From the NCBI RefSeq assembly GCF_021602025.1, contig NZ_BQHW01000006.1:1-64000 (forward strand): 64,000 bases of DNA, read 5' to 3'. The translations under genes and the position numbers were made by a program. Under the pieces are notes generated by a model. The model did not search any database. It saw only the letters and a program-made list of their open reading frames with translations, and was not told the DNA's origin. Below are positions 37,697 to 46,309 of the stretch, piece by piece (the stretch's first letter is position 1; every line of letters starts with the position of its first letter). Origin of the DNA: Pseudomonas ceruminis. GTDB lineage: Bacteria > Pseudomonadota > Gammaproteobacteria > Pseudomonadales > Pseudomonadaceae.

Positions 37697-38473
37697 ATGA
37701 CCGCCAGTGCCGAAAAATTTACCCGCCAGACCCTGCTCGACGTCCAGCCACTCACGCCGAACCTGTTCAGCCTGCGGGTTACCCGTGACGCCGGGTTTCG
37801 CTTTCGGGCCGGCCAGTTCGCTAGGCTTGGTGTGACCAAGGCCGATGGCAGTGTGGTGTGGCGTGCCTATTCGATGGTCAGTGCGCCACATGACGAGTTT
37901 CTCGACTTCTTTTCCATCGTGGTACCGGGCGGGGAGTTCACCAGCGAGCTGAGCCGTCTGGGCGAGGGCGATACCCTGCTGATCGACCGCCAGGCATTTG
38001 GGTTCCTGACCCTCGATCGTTTCGTCGGTGGGCGCGACCTCTGGCTGTTGGCGACCGGTACTGGCATAGCCCCTTTCATGTCGATCCTGCAGGACTTCGA
38101 GGCCTGGGAGCGTTTTGACAGCATCAAGCTGGTGTACTCGGTCCGCGAGGCGAAGGAGCTGGCGTATCTGGATGATATCGCCGGGCTGGAGCAGCGTGAC
38201 TACCTGGCCGAGTTCGCAGGCAAGTTGCAGTTCATACCGGTGGTCACGCGTGAGCAGCACCCAGGTGCCCTGAATGCACGCATTACCACGTTGATCGAAA
38301 ATGGCGAACTGGAGAAGGCCGCAGGGTTGGAACTGTCGCCTGAGCATTCTCGAATCATGCTCTGTGGCAACCCTGAGATGATCGATGAGACCCGCAAGGT
38401 GCTCAAGGCCCGTGACCTGCAACTGAGCCTGAGCAAGCGGCCCGGGCAGGTGGCGGTGGAAAACTACTGGTAG
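37697..38473 (+). CDS. fpr: Ferredoxin(flavodoxin)-NADP reductase
   Basis: The 258-residue flavoenzyme has the FAD-binding RAYSMVSAP (about residues 55-63), the NADP-binding LLATGTGIAPFMSIL (about 116-130) and the C-terminal VENYW with a terminal aromatic residue that stacks on FAD. It moves electrons between NADPH and ferredoxin or flavodoxin for redox repair and biosynthesis. The ATG at 37697 is chosen because GGAG lies 6 nt before it; earlier in-frame ATGs lack this and exceed the family length. It is divergent from ppoR. Confidence 0.93.
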   Translation: MTASAEKFTRQTLLDVQPLTPNLFSLRVTRDAGFRFRAGQFARLGVTKADGSVVWRAYSMVSAPHDEFLDFFSIVVPGGEFTSELSRLGEGDTLLIDRQAFGFLTLDRFVGGRDLWLLATGTGIAPFMSILQDFEAWERFDSIKLVYSVREAKELAYLDDIAGLEQRDYLAEFAGKLQFIPVVTREQHPGALNARITTLIENGELEKAAGLELSPEHSRIMLCGNPEMIDETRKVLKARDLQLSLSKRPGQVAVENYW

Positions 38474-38479
38474 CCGCAC

Positions 38480-38530
38480 GCTGCAAGCTGTAAGCAGGCG
38501 CCGTGTTCGGCTTTGCTTGCAGCTTGCAGC
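38480..38530. terminator. Bidirectional hairpin between fpr and mscL
   Basis: Arms GCTGCAAGCTGTAAGCA (38480-38496) and TGCTTGCAGCTTGCAGC (38514-38530) pair with one mismatch around 17 nt. It lies exactly between two convergent genes. No clear T-run is present on either strand. Confidence 0.6.
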
Positions 38531-38541
38531 GGCGCATGCCG

Positions 38542-38961
38542 TCAGGGCAGGCGATTCTGCTGTTGCGTCTTGAGCAGGTCGCGAATCTCGGTAAGCAGGG
38601 TTTCTTCAGGGGTGGGTACGGGTGGGGCGCTAGGTGCCACCGCCTCCTCGCGCTTCAGGCGGTTGATCGCCTTCACGCCCATGAAGATGGCGAAGGCCAC
38701 GATCAGGAAGTCGATCACGGTCTGGATGAACTTGCCGTAGGCCAGTACCACGGCCGGGACGTCCCCTTCGGCCGCTTTCAACGTGATGGCCAGGTCGCTG
38801 AAATCCACACCACCGATCAGCAGCCCCAATGGCGGCATGACCACGTCACCGACGAAAGAAGAGACGATCTTGCCGAATGCGGCGCCGATAATGATACCGA
38901 CTGCCATGTCGACGACATTTCCCTTGACCGCGAAGGCCTTGAACTCACTGATCATTCCCAT
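38542..38961 (-). CDS. mscL: Large-conductance mechanosensitive channel MscL
   Basis: MscL (139 residues) opens under membrane tension to release solutes on hypo-osmotic shock. It matches E. coli MscL end to end: [20 protein letters not shown] (first TM, pore-lining, about residues 14-33), a periplasmic loop, a second TM ([16 protein letters not shown]) and the C-terminal helix [13 protein letters not shown]. The start at [10 protein letters not shown] corresponds to MSIIKEF in E. coli, with AAGGAA upstream. An extra 7 codons upstream are therefore rejected. Confidence 0.97.
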   Translation of the reverse strand: MGMISEFKAFAVKGNVVDMAVGIIIGAAFGKIVSSFVGDVVMPPLGLLIGGVDFSDLAITLKAAEGDVPAVVLAYGKFIQTVIDFLIVAFAIFMGVKAINRLKREEAVAPSAPPVPTPEETLLTEIRDLLKTQQQNRLP

Positions 38962-39140
38962 GTTTCGATTCCTTTGTAACAAATGGTGAGGTTAACGCAG
39001 TGTAAGCCACTAAAACGCTTCATGCGTTGTGTTCAGGGCTACTGACTGCGGTTAGAACGAATAGTTTTGTCGCATCCCGAGGCGTTCGAGACACGTCTGG
39101 CTCGGCTATCATGGCAGTTTTTTTCCAGGAGACCCTGCCC

Positions 39141-40508
39141 ATGGCCAAGGCCAAGCGCTTGTATGGCTGCACCGAGTGTGGCGCGACCTTCCCCAAATGG
39201 GCTGGCCAGTGTGGTGAATGCGGGGCCTGGAACACTCTGGTCGAAACCATGATCGAAAGCGGTGGCGCAGCGGCGCCCAGCGGGCGTGCCGGCTGGACCG
39301 GGCAACAGGCGCAGATCAAGACCCTTGCTGAAGTCAGTGTCGAAGAGATTCCACGGTTCACCACCAGCAGCACCGAACTGGATCGTGTTCTGGGCGGCGG
39401 CCTGGTCGACGGCTCGGTCGTGCTGATTGGTGGCGACCCCGGCATCGGCAAGTCGACCATCCTGCTGCAGACCTTGTGCAACATTGCGGTGGGCATGCCG
39501 GCGTTGTACGTCACGGGGGAGGAGTCACAGCAGCAGGTGGCCATGCGCTCCCGGCGCCTGGGCTTGCCCCAGGACCAGCTTAAGGTGATGACAGAAACCT
39601 GTATCGAAACCATCATCGCCACGGCGCGGCAGGAAAAACCGCGGGTCATGGTCATCGACTCGATCCAGACCATCTTTACCGAGCAGTTGCAGTCCGCGCC
39701 CGGCGGTGTAGCCCAGGTGCGCGAAAGCACGGCGTTGCTGGTGCGTTATGCCAAGCAGAGCGGCACAGCGATCTTCCTCGTCGGCCACGTCACCAAGGAG
39801 GGGTCGCTGGCCGGGCCACGTGTGCTGGAGCACATGGTCGACACCGTGTTGTATTTCGAGGGCGAGTCCGATGGCCGTCTGCGCCTGCTGCGTGCGGTAA
39901 AGAACCGCTTTGGTGCGGTCAACGAGCTGGGTGTGTTCGGGATGACCGACCGTGGCCTGAAGGAGGTGTCCAACCCATCGGCGATCTTCCTCAACCGCAC
40001 CCAGGAAGAAGTGCCCGGCAGTGTGGTCATGGCCACCTGGGAAGGCACTCGGCCGATGCTGGTGGAGGTACAGGCGCTGGTCGATGACAGCCACCTGGCC
40101 AACCCGCGGCGGGTCACCCTGGGCCTGGATCAGAATCGCCTGGCCATGCTTTTGGCGGTGCTGCACCGCCATGGTGGGATTCCCACCCACGACCAGGACG
40201 TGTTCCTCAACGTGGTCGGCGGCGTGAAAGTGCTCGAGACCGCCTCGGACCTGGCCTTGCTGGCGGCAGTGATGTCCAGTTTGCGTAACCGGCCGCTGGC
40301 CCACGGGCTGTTGGTGTTTGGTGAGATTGGCCTGTCCGGGGAGGTGCGGCCAGTGCCCAGTGGCCAGGAGCGCCTCAAGGAGGCGGCCAAGCATGGCTTC
40401 AAGCGGGCCATCGTGCCCAAGGGCAATGCGCCGAAGGAGCCGCCGGTGGGGTTGCAGGTGATCGCGGTGACCCGGCTGGAGCAGGCCCTGGATGCTCTGT
40501 TCGAGTAA
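39141..40508 (+). CDS. radA: DNA repair protein RadA
   Basis: RadA (455 residues) is a RecA-like branch-migration helicase that helps recombinational repair. The four-Cys zinc finger is at Cys10, Cys13, Cys24 and Cys27, Walker A GGDPGIGKST is near residues 96-105, the RadA-specific KNRFG near 254, and a Lon-like C-terminal domain follows (GGVKVLETASDLALL). The ATG preceded by AGGAGACCC is used; an upstream in-frame start would add 38 unrelated residues. It is divergent from mscL. Confidence 0.97.
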   Translation: MAKAKRLYGCTECGATFPKWAGQCGECGAWNTLVETMIESGGAAAPSGRAGWTGQQAQIKTLAEVSVEEIPRFTTSSTELDRVLGGGLVDGSVVLIGGDPGIGKSTILLQTLCNIAVGMPALYVTGEESQQQVAMRSRRLGLPQDQLKVMTETCIETIIATARQEKPRVMVIDSIQTIFTEQLQSAPGGVAQVRESTALLVRYAKQSGTAIFLVGHVTKEGSLAGPRVLEHMVDTVLYFEGESDGRLRLLRAVKNRFGAVNELGVFGMTDRGLKEVSNPSAIFLNRTQEEVPGSVVMATWEGTRPMLVEVQALVDDSHLANPRRVTLGLDQNRLAMLLAVLHRHGGIPTHDQDVFLNVVGGVKVLETASDLALLAAVMSSLRNRPLAHGLLVFGEIGLSGEVRPVPSGQERLKEAAKHGFKRAIVPKGNAPKEPPVGLQVIAVTRLEQALDALFE

Positions 40509-40544
40509 GGGTTGTCTCTACCGGCCCTCTCGCCGGTGCAGGTA

Positions 40545-40581
40545 AACAAAAAAGGGAGCCGACGATGCGCATCGGCTCCCT
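40545..40581 (-). terminator. Rho-independent terminator of the nucleobase permease
   Basis: AGGGAGCCGA and TCGGCTCCCT form a 10-bp stem. On the minus strand it is followed by TTTTTTG, so it terminates the permease gene; radA, convergent, has no T-run after this stem. Confidence 0.85.
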
Positions 40582-40604
40582 CCACGTCACGCCTCAGTCA
40601 GCAG

Positions 40605-42122
40605 TCAATGCTCGGCAACCGGCGTACGCCTGGGCGCCGCATTACCCTGTTCGTCCAGTTCCAGCACGGGCACCTCAACGCCATCGGCATCGAACAGCTT
40701 GCCATCCTTGAAGTAGTCCCCATCCCTCAGTGCTGAGATGTCCGAATACTGGATCGTGCGCTCGTAGGCTGCGGCGAACACCGACTGCTGATCTGAGTTG
40801 CCAGCAGTGAAGTGGTTGAAGATCAGGTTCAGCAGGATGGCCATGATCGCCGAGGAGCTGATGCCTGAGTGAAAGATGGTTTCGAACCAGTTCGGGAAGT
40901 GGTGGTAGAAGTTCGGTGCGGCAATCGGGATCATGCCAAAGCCCAGCGAGGCGGCAACGATGATCAGGTTGACGTTGTTCTTGTAGTTGACCTTCGACAG
41001 CGTGCGGATACCGCTGGCGGCCACGGTGCCGAACAGGACGATGCCCGCCCCACCCAGCACCGGCGTAGGCACTGCGGCAATCACTCGACCCATGACCGGC
41101 AACAGGCCGAGCACCACCAGGATCACGCCACCGGTGGCCACCACATAGCGGCTCTTGACGCCGGTCACGGCCACCAGGCCGACGTTCTGGGCGAAGGCGC
41201 TTTGGGTGAAGGAGCCGAAGATCGGCGCCAGGATGCTCGATGCCATGTCGGCGCGCAGGCCGTTGCCCAGGCGCTTGGAGTCGACCTTGGTTTCAATGAT
41301 TTCACCCACGGCAAGAATGTCGGCGGACGTTTCTACCAGGGTCACCATGATCACGATGCACATCGACAGAATGGCCGCGATGTGGAAGGTCGGCATACCG
41401 AAGTGGAACGGCGTGGGGAAGGCCAGCATCGGGCCTTCGGCAACCTTGCTGAAGTCGGTCATGCCCAGCGCCCAGGCGATCAGCGTACCGAACACCATGG
41501 CCAGCAGAATCGACAGCCGTGAAATGGTCGCGCTGCCCAGTTTGCTCAGCACCAGCACGATGGCGAAGGTCAGCGCCGCCAGGCCGATGTTGGCCACGCT
41601 GCCGAATTCTGGCGAAGCACTGTTGCCGCCCATCACCCAGCGTGCGGCCACCGGCATCAAGGTCAGGCCAATGGTGGTGATGACGATGCCGGTTACCAAC
41701 GGTGGGAAGAACCTGGTGATGCGCGAGAACACCGGCGTGATCAAAAAACCAATCAGCGAGGCCGCCATCACCGCACCCAGCACACCTGGCAAGCCACCGC
41801 CGCCTTCACTGCTGAGGATCGCCCCCATGGTCGCCACGCCTGCGAACGACACGCCTTGTACCAGCGGCAACTGACAACCGAAGAAAGGCAGGCCGAGGGT
41901 TTGCAGCAGCGTTGCCAGGCCACCGGCAAACAGCGACGCGGCGATCAGCATACCGATTTCGGCACCGTTCAGGCCCGCGGCCTGCCCCAGAATCAGGGGT
42001 ACCGCGACGATCCCTCCATACATGGTCAGCACATGCTGCAGACCATAAGCCAGGTTGGCGCCAAGGCCGAGATTTTCGTCCTCGGGGCGCTTGGCGGGAG
42101 ACGTGCTAGGGGACGTAGTCAT
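40605..42122 (-). CDS. NAT/NCS2 xanthine-uric acid-uracil-type permease
   Basis: The 505-residue protein belongs to the nucleobase-ascorbate transporter family. The NAT signature is visible as QNVGLVAVTG, and the paired TM3/TM10 region PLVQGVSFAGVATMGAI is present. About 14 TM helices are expected, followed by a hydrophilic C-terminal tail of about 60 residues. Pseudomonads carry several such permeases; the substrate may be xanthine, urate or uracil. A GntR-like palindrome upstream suggests substrate-linked repression. Confidence 0.92.
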   Translation of the reverse strand: MTTSPSTSPAKRPEDENLGLGANLAYGLQHVLTMYGGIVAVPLILGQAAGLNGAEIGMLIAASLFAGGLATLLQTLGLPFFGCQLPLVQGVSFAGVATMGAILSSEGGGGLPGVLGAVMAASLIGFLITPVFSRITRFFPPLVTGIVITTIGLTLMPVAARWVMGGNSASPEFGSVANIGLAALTFAIVLVLSKLGSATISRLSILLAMVFGTLIAWALGMTDFSKVAEGPMLAFPTPFHFGMPTFHIAAILSMCIVIMVTLVETSADILAVGEIIETKVDSKRLGNGLRADMASSILAPIFGSFTQSAFAQNVGLVAVTGVKSRYVVATGGVILVVLGLLPVMGRVIAAVPTPVLGGAGIVLFGTVAASGIRTLSKVNYKNNVNLIIVAASLGFGMIPIAAPNFYHHFPNWFETIFHSGISSSAIMAILLNLIFNHFTAGNSDQQSVFAAAYERTIQYSDISALRDGDYFKDGKLFDADGVEVPVLELDEQGNAAPRRTPVAEH

Positions 42123-42189
42123 TGAGCAGGCTCTCTGTTTATTGTTGTGCCGCTACTGTAGACACTTCCGACAAATGATTGCCACAACA

Positions 42190-42201
42190 ATTGTATACAA
42201 T
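42190..42201. promoter_or_regulatory. GntR-type palindrome upstream of the nucleobase permease
   Basis: ATTGTATACAAT is a perfect 12-bp palindrome 67 nt before the permease ATG. TTGTATACAA-type sites are typical for FadR-subfamily GntR repressors, including regulators of purine-related genes. The regulator gene is not in the window. The rest of the 263-base interval shows no gene. Confidence 0.55.
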
Positions 42202-42385
42202 ATTTTGATCGGAGCGCGAACAAGCAGGCTTGTGGCGTGTGCAAGAACACAATGCAGATCGCGTACCAAGTCGACAGAGGCTGTGTTAGAGGGGTGTGTA
42301 CAAAGTCTGGCTACCCAGCCACAAAGCTGTCTGGGTAGACAGGAAACGAAAGGTGGGAAAACTATTAGCTAGCTAAGAGATCCCA

Positions 42386-42748
42386 TTATTCGATGAGTTC
42401 GCGCAACTCGCGCATCATTTCGGTGCTGTCGGCCACGTTCAATTCCACAAGACGGTGCAAATGGCTCATCGATTCGATATCGATGTAGAGGCAGACGAAC
42501 CCCAACCGCGTGGGTTCTTCATGGCGCAGTTCGACCTGCATCTGCACCCGCACAGCGTGATCCAGGTGAATGATGGCGTCGAAATCCTGGGTCAGGTCTG
42601 CACCCCAGGGCTCCGGACGCTCGATCAACAGGCCTTTGAGCGACAGGTCGAGCAGGTTGACCGGCCAGCGGCGGTCGCCCTGGCGCAGTTCGGTGGGGGC
42701 GTCGAAGGCTATGCGTTGGAAACGTCGGCGTTCGTCATGATCGCTCAT
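42386..42748 (-). CDS. PilZ-domain cyclic-di-GMP-binding protein
   Basis: The 120-residue single-domain PilZ protein keeps both ligand motifs: RRFQR near residues 7-11 (RxxxR) and DLSLKG near residues 38-43 (DxSxxG). It should bind cyclic-di-GMP and act through a protein partner. The start with MSDHDERRR is used because GAGG is 8 nt upstream; another in-frame ATG 21 nt earlier would include this ribosome site. Its target is unknown. Confidence 0.86.
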   Translation of the reverse strand: MSDHDERRRFQRIAFDAPTELRQGDRRWPVNLLDLSLKGLLIERPEPWGADLTQDFDAIIHLDHAVRVQMQVELRHEEPTRLGFVCLYIDIESMSHLHRLVELNVADSTEMMRELRELIE

Positions 42749-42910
42749 GGGCGGATCCTCGAGTGACATCCTGACTATAGTTAGGGTGTGTGCATCAGGT
42801 ACCGCGATCTAGCCGCAGAGGCTCTAGACCAAAGCAAGTGTGGCAATGCGCCTTGACTGGCCCTAGACTCGATGGGCGGTCTTTTCCAATCCACCAGCTG
42901 GAAGTAAACC

Positions 42911-44977
42911 ATGAACAACAATAATAGCCTGCTACGCCACATTCCGTGGCTGGCGCTGGCAGTCATAGGAGCCTGCGCGCTGGGTGTGGTTGCCCTGCGT
43001 CGCGGCGAGGCGATCAATGCCTTGTGGATCGTGGTCGCGTCGGTCGCCATCTACCTGGTCGCCTATCGCTACTACAGCCTGTTCATCGCCACCAAGGTGA
43101 TGCAACTCGACCCCCGCCGAGCCACCCCCGCGGTGCTCAACAACGACGGTCTGGACTACGTCCCGACCAACAAGCACATTCTTTTCGGTCACCACTTCGC
43201 CGCCATCGCGGGCGCCGGCCCATTGGTCGGGCCTGTGCTCGCTGCGCAAATGGGCTACCTGCCCGGCACGCTCTGGCTGATCGCCGGTGTGGTGCTGGCG
43301 GGTGCGGTACAGGACTTCATGGTCCTGTTCCTGTCCACACGCCGTAACGGTCGCTCGCTGGGCGACATGGTGCGCGAGGAAATGGGCCGTATTCCTGGCA
43401 CCATCGCCCTGTTCGGCTGCTTCCTGATCATGATCATCATCCTGGCGGTGCTGGCGCTGATCGTGGTCAAGGCCCTGGCCGAAAGCCCATGGGGTATGTT
43501 CACCGTGATGGCGACCATCCCGATCGCGATGTTCATGGGCATCTACATGCGCTATATCCGCCCGGGCCGCATCGGCGAGATCTCGATCGTGGGTGTGGTG
43601 CTGTTGCTGGGGTCTATCTGGCTGGGGGGCCAGATAGCCGCTGATCCGGTCTGGGGCCCGGCGTTCACCTTCACCGGCGTGCAGATCACCTGGATGCTCG
43701 TGGGTTATGGCTTTGTCGCTGCGGTGCTGCCGGTCTGGCTGGTCCTTGCGCCGCGTGACTACCTGTCGACCTTCCTCAAGATCGGCACCATCGTCGGCCT
43801 GGCCATCGGCATCCTGATCATCGCGCCAGAGCTGAAAATGCCCGCGCTGACCCAGTTCACCGATGGCACCGGGCCGGTCTGGAAGGGCACCCTGTTCCCG
43901 TTCCTGTTCATCACCATCGCCTGTGGCGCGGTGTCCGGCTTCCACGCGCTGATCTCCTCGGGGACCACGCCGAAGCTGCTGGACAACGAAACCAACGCCC
44001 GTTACATCGGCTACGGCGGCATGCTGATGGAATCGTTCGTCGCCATCATGGCCATGGTCGCTGCCTCGGTGATCGAACCGGGCGTGTACTTCGCCATGAA
44101 CAGCCCGGCCGCAGTGGTGGGCGCCGACGTCGCGTCGGTGGCGCAAACGGTCAGCAGTTGGGGCTTCTTGATCACGCCCGAGCAGCTTGAAGCCGTGGCT
44201 CGCGATATCGGTGAGCACACCATTCTGGCGCGTGCCGGTGGTGCGCCGACCTTGGCGGTCGGTATTGCCCAGATCTTGCACCAGGTGCTGCCGGGTGAGA
44301 ACACCATGGCGTTCTGGTACCACTTCGCGATCCTGTTCGAGGCGCTGTTCATCCTCACCGCAGTGGATGCCGGTACCCGTGCCGGCCGCTTCATGCTCCA
44401 GGATCTGCTGGGCAGCTTCGTACCGGCGCTCAAACGTACCGAGTCGTGGACGGCCAACCTGATTGGCACCGCAGGCTGCGTAGCGCTGTGGGGCTACCTG
44501 CTGTACCAGGGCGTGATCGACCCGCTGGGTGGCATCAACACCCTGTGGCCGCTGTTCGGCATCTCCAACCAGATGTTGGCCGGTATCGCCCTGATGCTGG
44601 GCACCGTGGTGCTGATCAAGATGAAGCGTCAACGCTACGTCTGGGTCACCCTGCTGCCGGCTGTTTGGCTGTTGATCTGCACCACCACCGCAGGCCTGAT
44701 CAAACTGTTCGACCCGAACCCGGCGGTTGGCTTCCTGGCCCTGGCCAAGAAATACAGCACCGCGTTGGACGCCGGACAGGTACTGGCCCCGGCCAAGGAC
44801 ATCGGGCAGATGCAGCACGTGATCTTCAACGCCTACACCAACGCCGGCCTGACCGTGCTGTTCCTGGTGGTGGTATTCAGTGTGCTGTTCTTCGCCGTCA
44901 AGGTCGGCTATGCCGCCCTCGGCCGCAAGGAACGCACCGACAAGGAAACCCCGTTCCAGGCCCTGCCTGACGCTTGA
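42911..44977 (+). CDS. cstA: CstA/BtsT-family carbon starvation transporter
   Basis: This 688-residue inner-membrane protein has at least 16 TM helices. The family signatures [21 protein letters not shown] (about residues 95-114) and [18 protein letters not shown] are present. Members import pyruvate or peptides: E. coli CstA and BtsT (YjiY) are pyruvate importers. It is followed at 13 nt by a small YbdD/YjiX protein and then a YjiA-like GTPase, the same trio as the E. coli btsT-yjiX-yjiA locus, so pyruvate uptake is the best guess. Confidence 0.93.
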   Translation: MNNNNSLLRHIPWLALAVIGACALGVVALRRGEAINALWIVVASVAIYLVAYRYYSLFIATKVMQLDPRRATPAVLNNDGLDYVPTNKHILFGHHFAAIAGAGPLVGPVLAAQMGYLPGTLWLIAGVVLAGAVQDFMVLFLSTRRNGRSLGDMVREEMGRIPGTIALFGCFLIMIIILAVLALIVVKALAESPWGMFTVMATIPIAMFMGIYMRYIRPGRIGEISIVGVVLLLGSIWLGGQIAADPVWGPAFTFTGVQITWMLVGYGFVAAVLPVWLVLAPRDYLSTFLKIGTIVGLAIGILIIAPELKMPALTQFTDGTGPVWKGTLFPFLFITIACGAVSGFHALISSGTTPKLLDNETNARYIGYGGMLMESFVAIMAMVAASVIEPGVYFAMNSPAAVVGADVASVAQTVSSWGFLITPEQLEAVARDIGEHTILARAGGAPTLAVGIAQILHQVLPGENTMAFWYHFAILFEALFILTAVDAGTRAGRFMLQDLLGSFVPALKRTESWTANLIGTAGCVALWGYLLYQGVIDPLGGINTLWPLFGISNQMLAGIALMLGTVVLIKMKRQRYVWVTLLPAVWLLICTTTAGLIKLFDPNPAVGFLALAKKYSTALDAGQVLAPAKDIGQMQHVIFNAYTNAGLTVLFLVVVFSVLFFAVKVGYAALGRKERTDKETPFQALPDA

Positions 44978-44990
44978 GAGGAATGCTGCG

Positions 44991-45188
44991 ATGTTCAACG
45001 ACCTGGGTCGACTGGGTAAGTACCTGGGGCAGGCAGCCCGCCTGATGGTCGGCATGCCCGACTACGACAACTATGTCGAGCACATGCAGACCAAGCACCC
45101 GGACAAGCCGGTGATGAGCTACGAGGCGTTCTTCCGCGAGCGCCAGGAAGCCCGTTACGGTGGCAAGTCCGGGCCTAAGTGCTGTTGA
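44991..45188 (+). CDS. YbdD/YjiX small protein (DUF466)
   Basis: The 65-residue protein starts 13 nt after cstA and matches the short DUF466 family: [22 protein letters not shown], then [22 protein letters not shown] and a Cys-Cys end. In enterobacteria it is needed for CstA/BtsT function. AGAGGAATGC lies before the ATG. It is soluble or membrane-peripheral with no TM. Confidence 0.92.
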   Translation: MFNDLGRLGKYLGQAARLMVGMPDYDNYVEHMQTKHPDKPVMSYEAFFRERQEARYGGKSGPKCC

Positions 45189-45210
45189 ACCCTTAGCTTC
45201 AGGTTGTCCC

Positions 45211-45302
45211 GGCCTCATCGCCGGCACGCCGGCTGCCACCGATGCTCCCCAGCCCTTGAGGCCAGGGGGACCTGTGGCAGCCGACGTGTCGGCGATGAGG
45301 CC
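45211..45302. repeat. 29-bp imperfect inverted repeat between yjiX-like and yjiA-like genes
   Basis: The arm at 45211-45239 (GGCCTCATCGCCGG...) pairs with 45274-45302 (...CGGCGATGAGGCC) with 2 mismatches over 29 bp around a 34-nt centre. It lies upstream of the GTG start of the GTPase and could attenuate transcription or be a paired REP-type element. Confidence 0.7.
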
Positions 45303-45331
45303 ACCGTTTTTCCGCCCAGGAGAATTTCTGC

Positions 45332-46309
45332 GTGCACACCCCTATCCCTGTAACCGTCCTGACCGGCTTTCTCGGTGCCGGCAAGACGACCCTGCTCAAG
45401 TACATGCTCAAGGCCGAGCACGGCCTGAAAATTGCCGTGATCGAGAACGAGTTCAGTGAGGCGGGTATCGACAGCCAACTGCTGGGCGACGAGCCGGTGC
45501 AGGTCATGACCCTGGCCAACGGTTGTGTCTGCTGCAGTATCCATGGCGACCTGACCCGCGCCCTTTACCTGCTGCTCGAGCGCCTGGACGCTGGCGAGAT
45601 CGCGTTCGACCGCCTGGTGATCGAATGCACCGGCCTGGCCGACCCCGCGCCGGTGGCGCAGACCTTCTTCATTGAAGAAGACCTGCGTGACCGCTACATC
45701 CTCGATGGCATCATCACCCTGGTCGATGCGGCTCACGCCGAGCTGCACCTGACCCAGACTATCGCCCAGGCCCAGGTAGGCTTTGCCGATCGCCTGCTGC
45801 TGAGCAAGACCGACCTGGTCGAGCCAGCCGCCGTGGCAGCGCTGCGCGAGCGCCTGGGGCGCATCAATGGCCGTGCAGCCATCGGCGTGGTCGAGCAGGG
45901 CCGTATCGACCTGGCCGAGCTGCTCGATGTGCGTGGTTTCAATCTCAACCCCGACCTGGGCGCCAACCTCAGGCCGGGCCTGCGCCCAGTGCTCAAGCCC
46001 GCCACGCCGGATCGTATTTCCACCTTGGTATTGCGCACCGAGGCCCCGCTGGACATCGACCGCCTCAGCGACTTCATGAATGCGCTGCTGGAAACCCACG
46101 GCAAGCAACTCTTGCGCTACAAGGGGGTGCTGAACATTGCCGGTGAAGACCGCCGTCTGGTGTTCCAGGGCGTGCTCAAGCTCTACGGCTTTGACTGGGA
46201 TGCCGAATGGGCCGAGGGCGAAACGCGCGAAAGCGTGATGGTATTCATCGCCGATGATCTGCCCGAAGCTAAGATTCGGGCTGGGTTCGAGGCGCTGGCT
46301 GCGGGCTGA
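45332..46309 (+). CDS. yjiA: CobW/COG0523 GTPase, YjiA-like metal-handling protein
   Basis: The 325-residue protein begins at GTG, 8 nt after an AGGAG. The P-loop GFLGAGKTT is at residues 11-19, the metal-binding CVCC (GCVCCSIHGD) near residues 66-69, and SKTDLV near 155; a C-terminal CobW domain follows. Such proteins insert or deliver metals using GTP; YjiA binds zinc in E. coli. It follows the cstA and yjiX-like genes but after a large palindrome. Its 3' end overlaps the convergent MTHFR-like gene by 41 nt. Confidence 0.92.
   Translation: MHTPIPVTVLTGFLGAGKTTLLKYMLKAEHGLKIAVIENEFSEAGIDSQLLGDEPVQVMTLANGCVCCSIHGDLTRALYLLLERLDAGEIAFDRLVIECTGLADPAPVAQTFFIEEDLRDRYILDGIITLVDAAHAELHLTQTIAQAQVGFADRLLLSKTDLVEPAAVAALRERLGRINGRAAIGVVEQGRIDLAELLDVRGFNLNPDLGANLRPGLRPVLKPATPDRISTLVLRTEAPLDIDRLSDFMNALLETHGKQLLRYKGVLNIAGEDRRLVFQGVLKLYGFDWDAEWAEGETRESVMVFIADDLPEAKIRAGFEALAAG

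Noticed and set aside
42932-45055. 707-codon minus-strand open frame antisense to cstA
   Set aside because: It is rich in His, Asp, Gln and Arg, has no domain pattern, and mirrors the TM helices of cstA.
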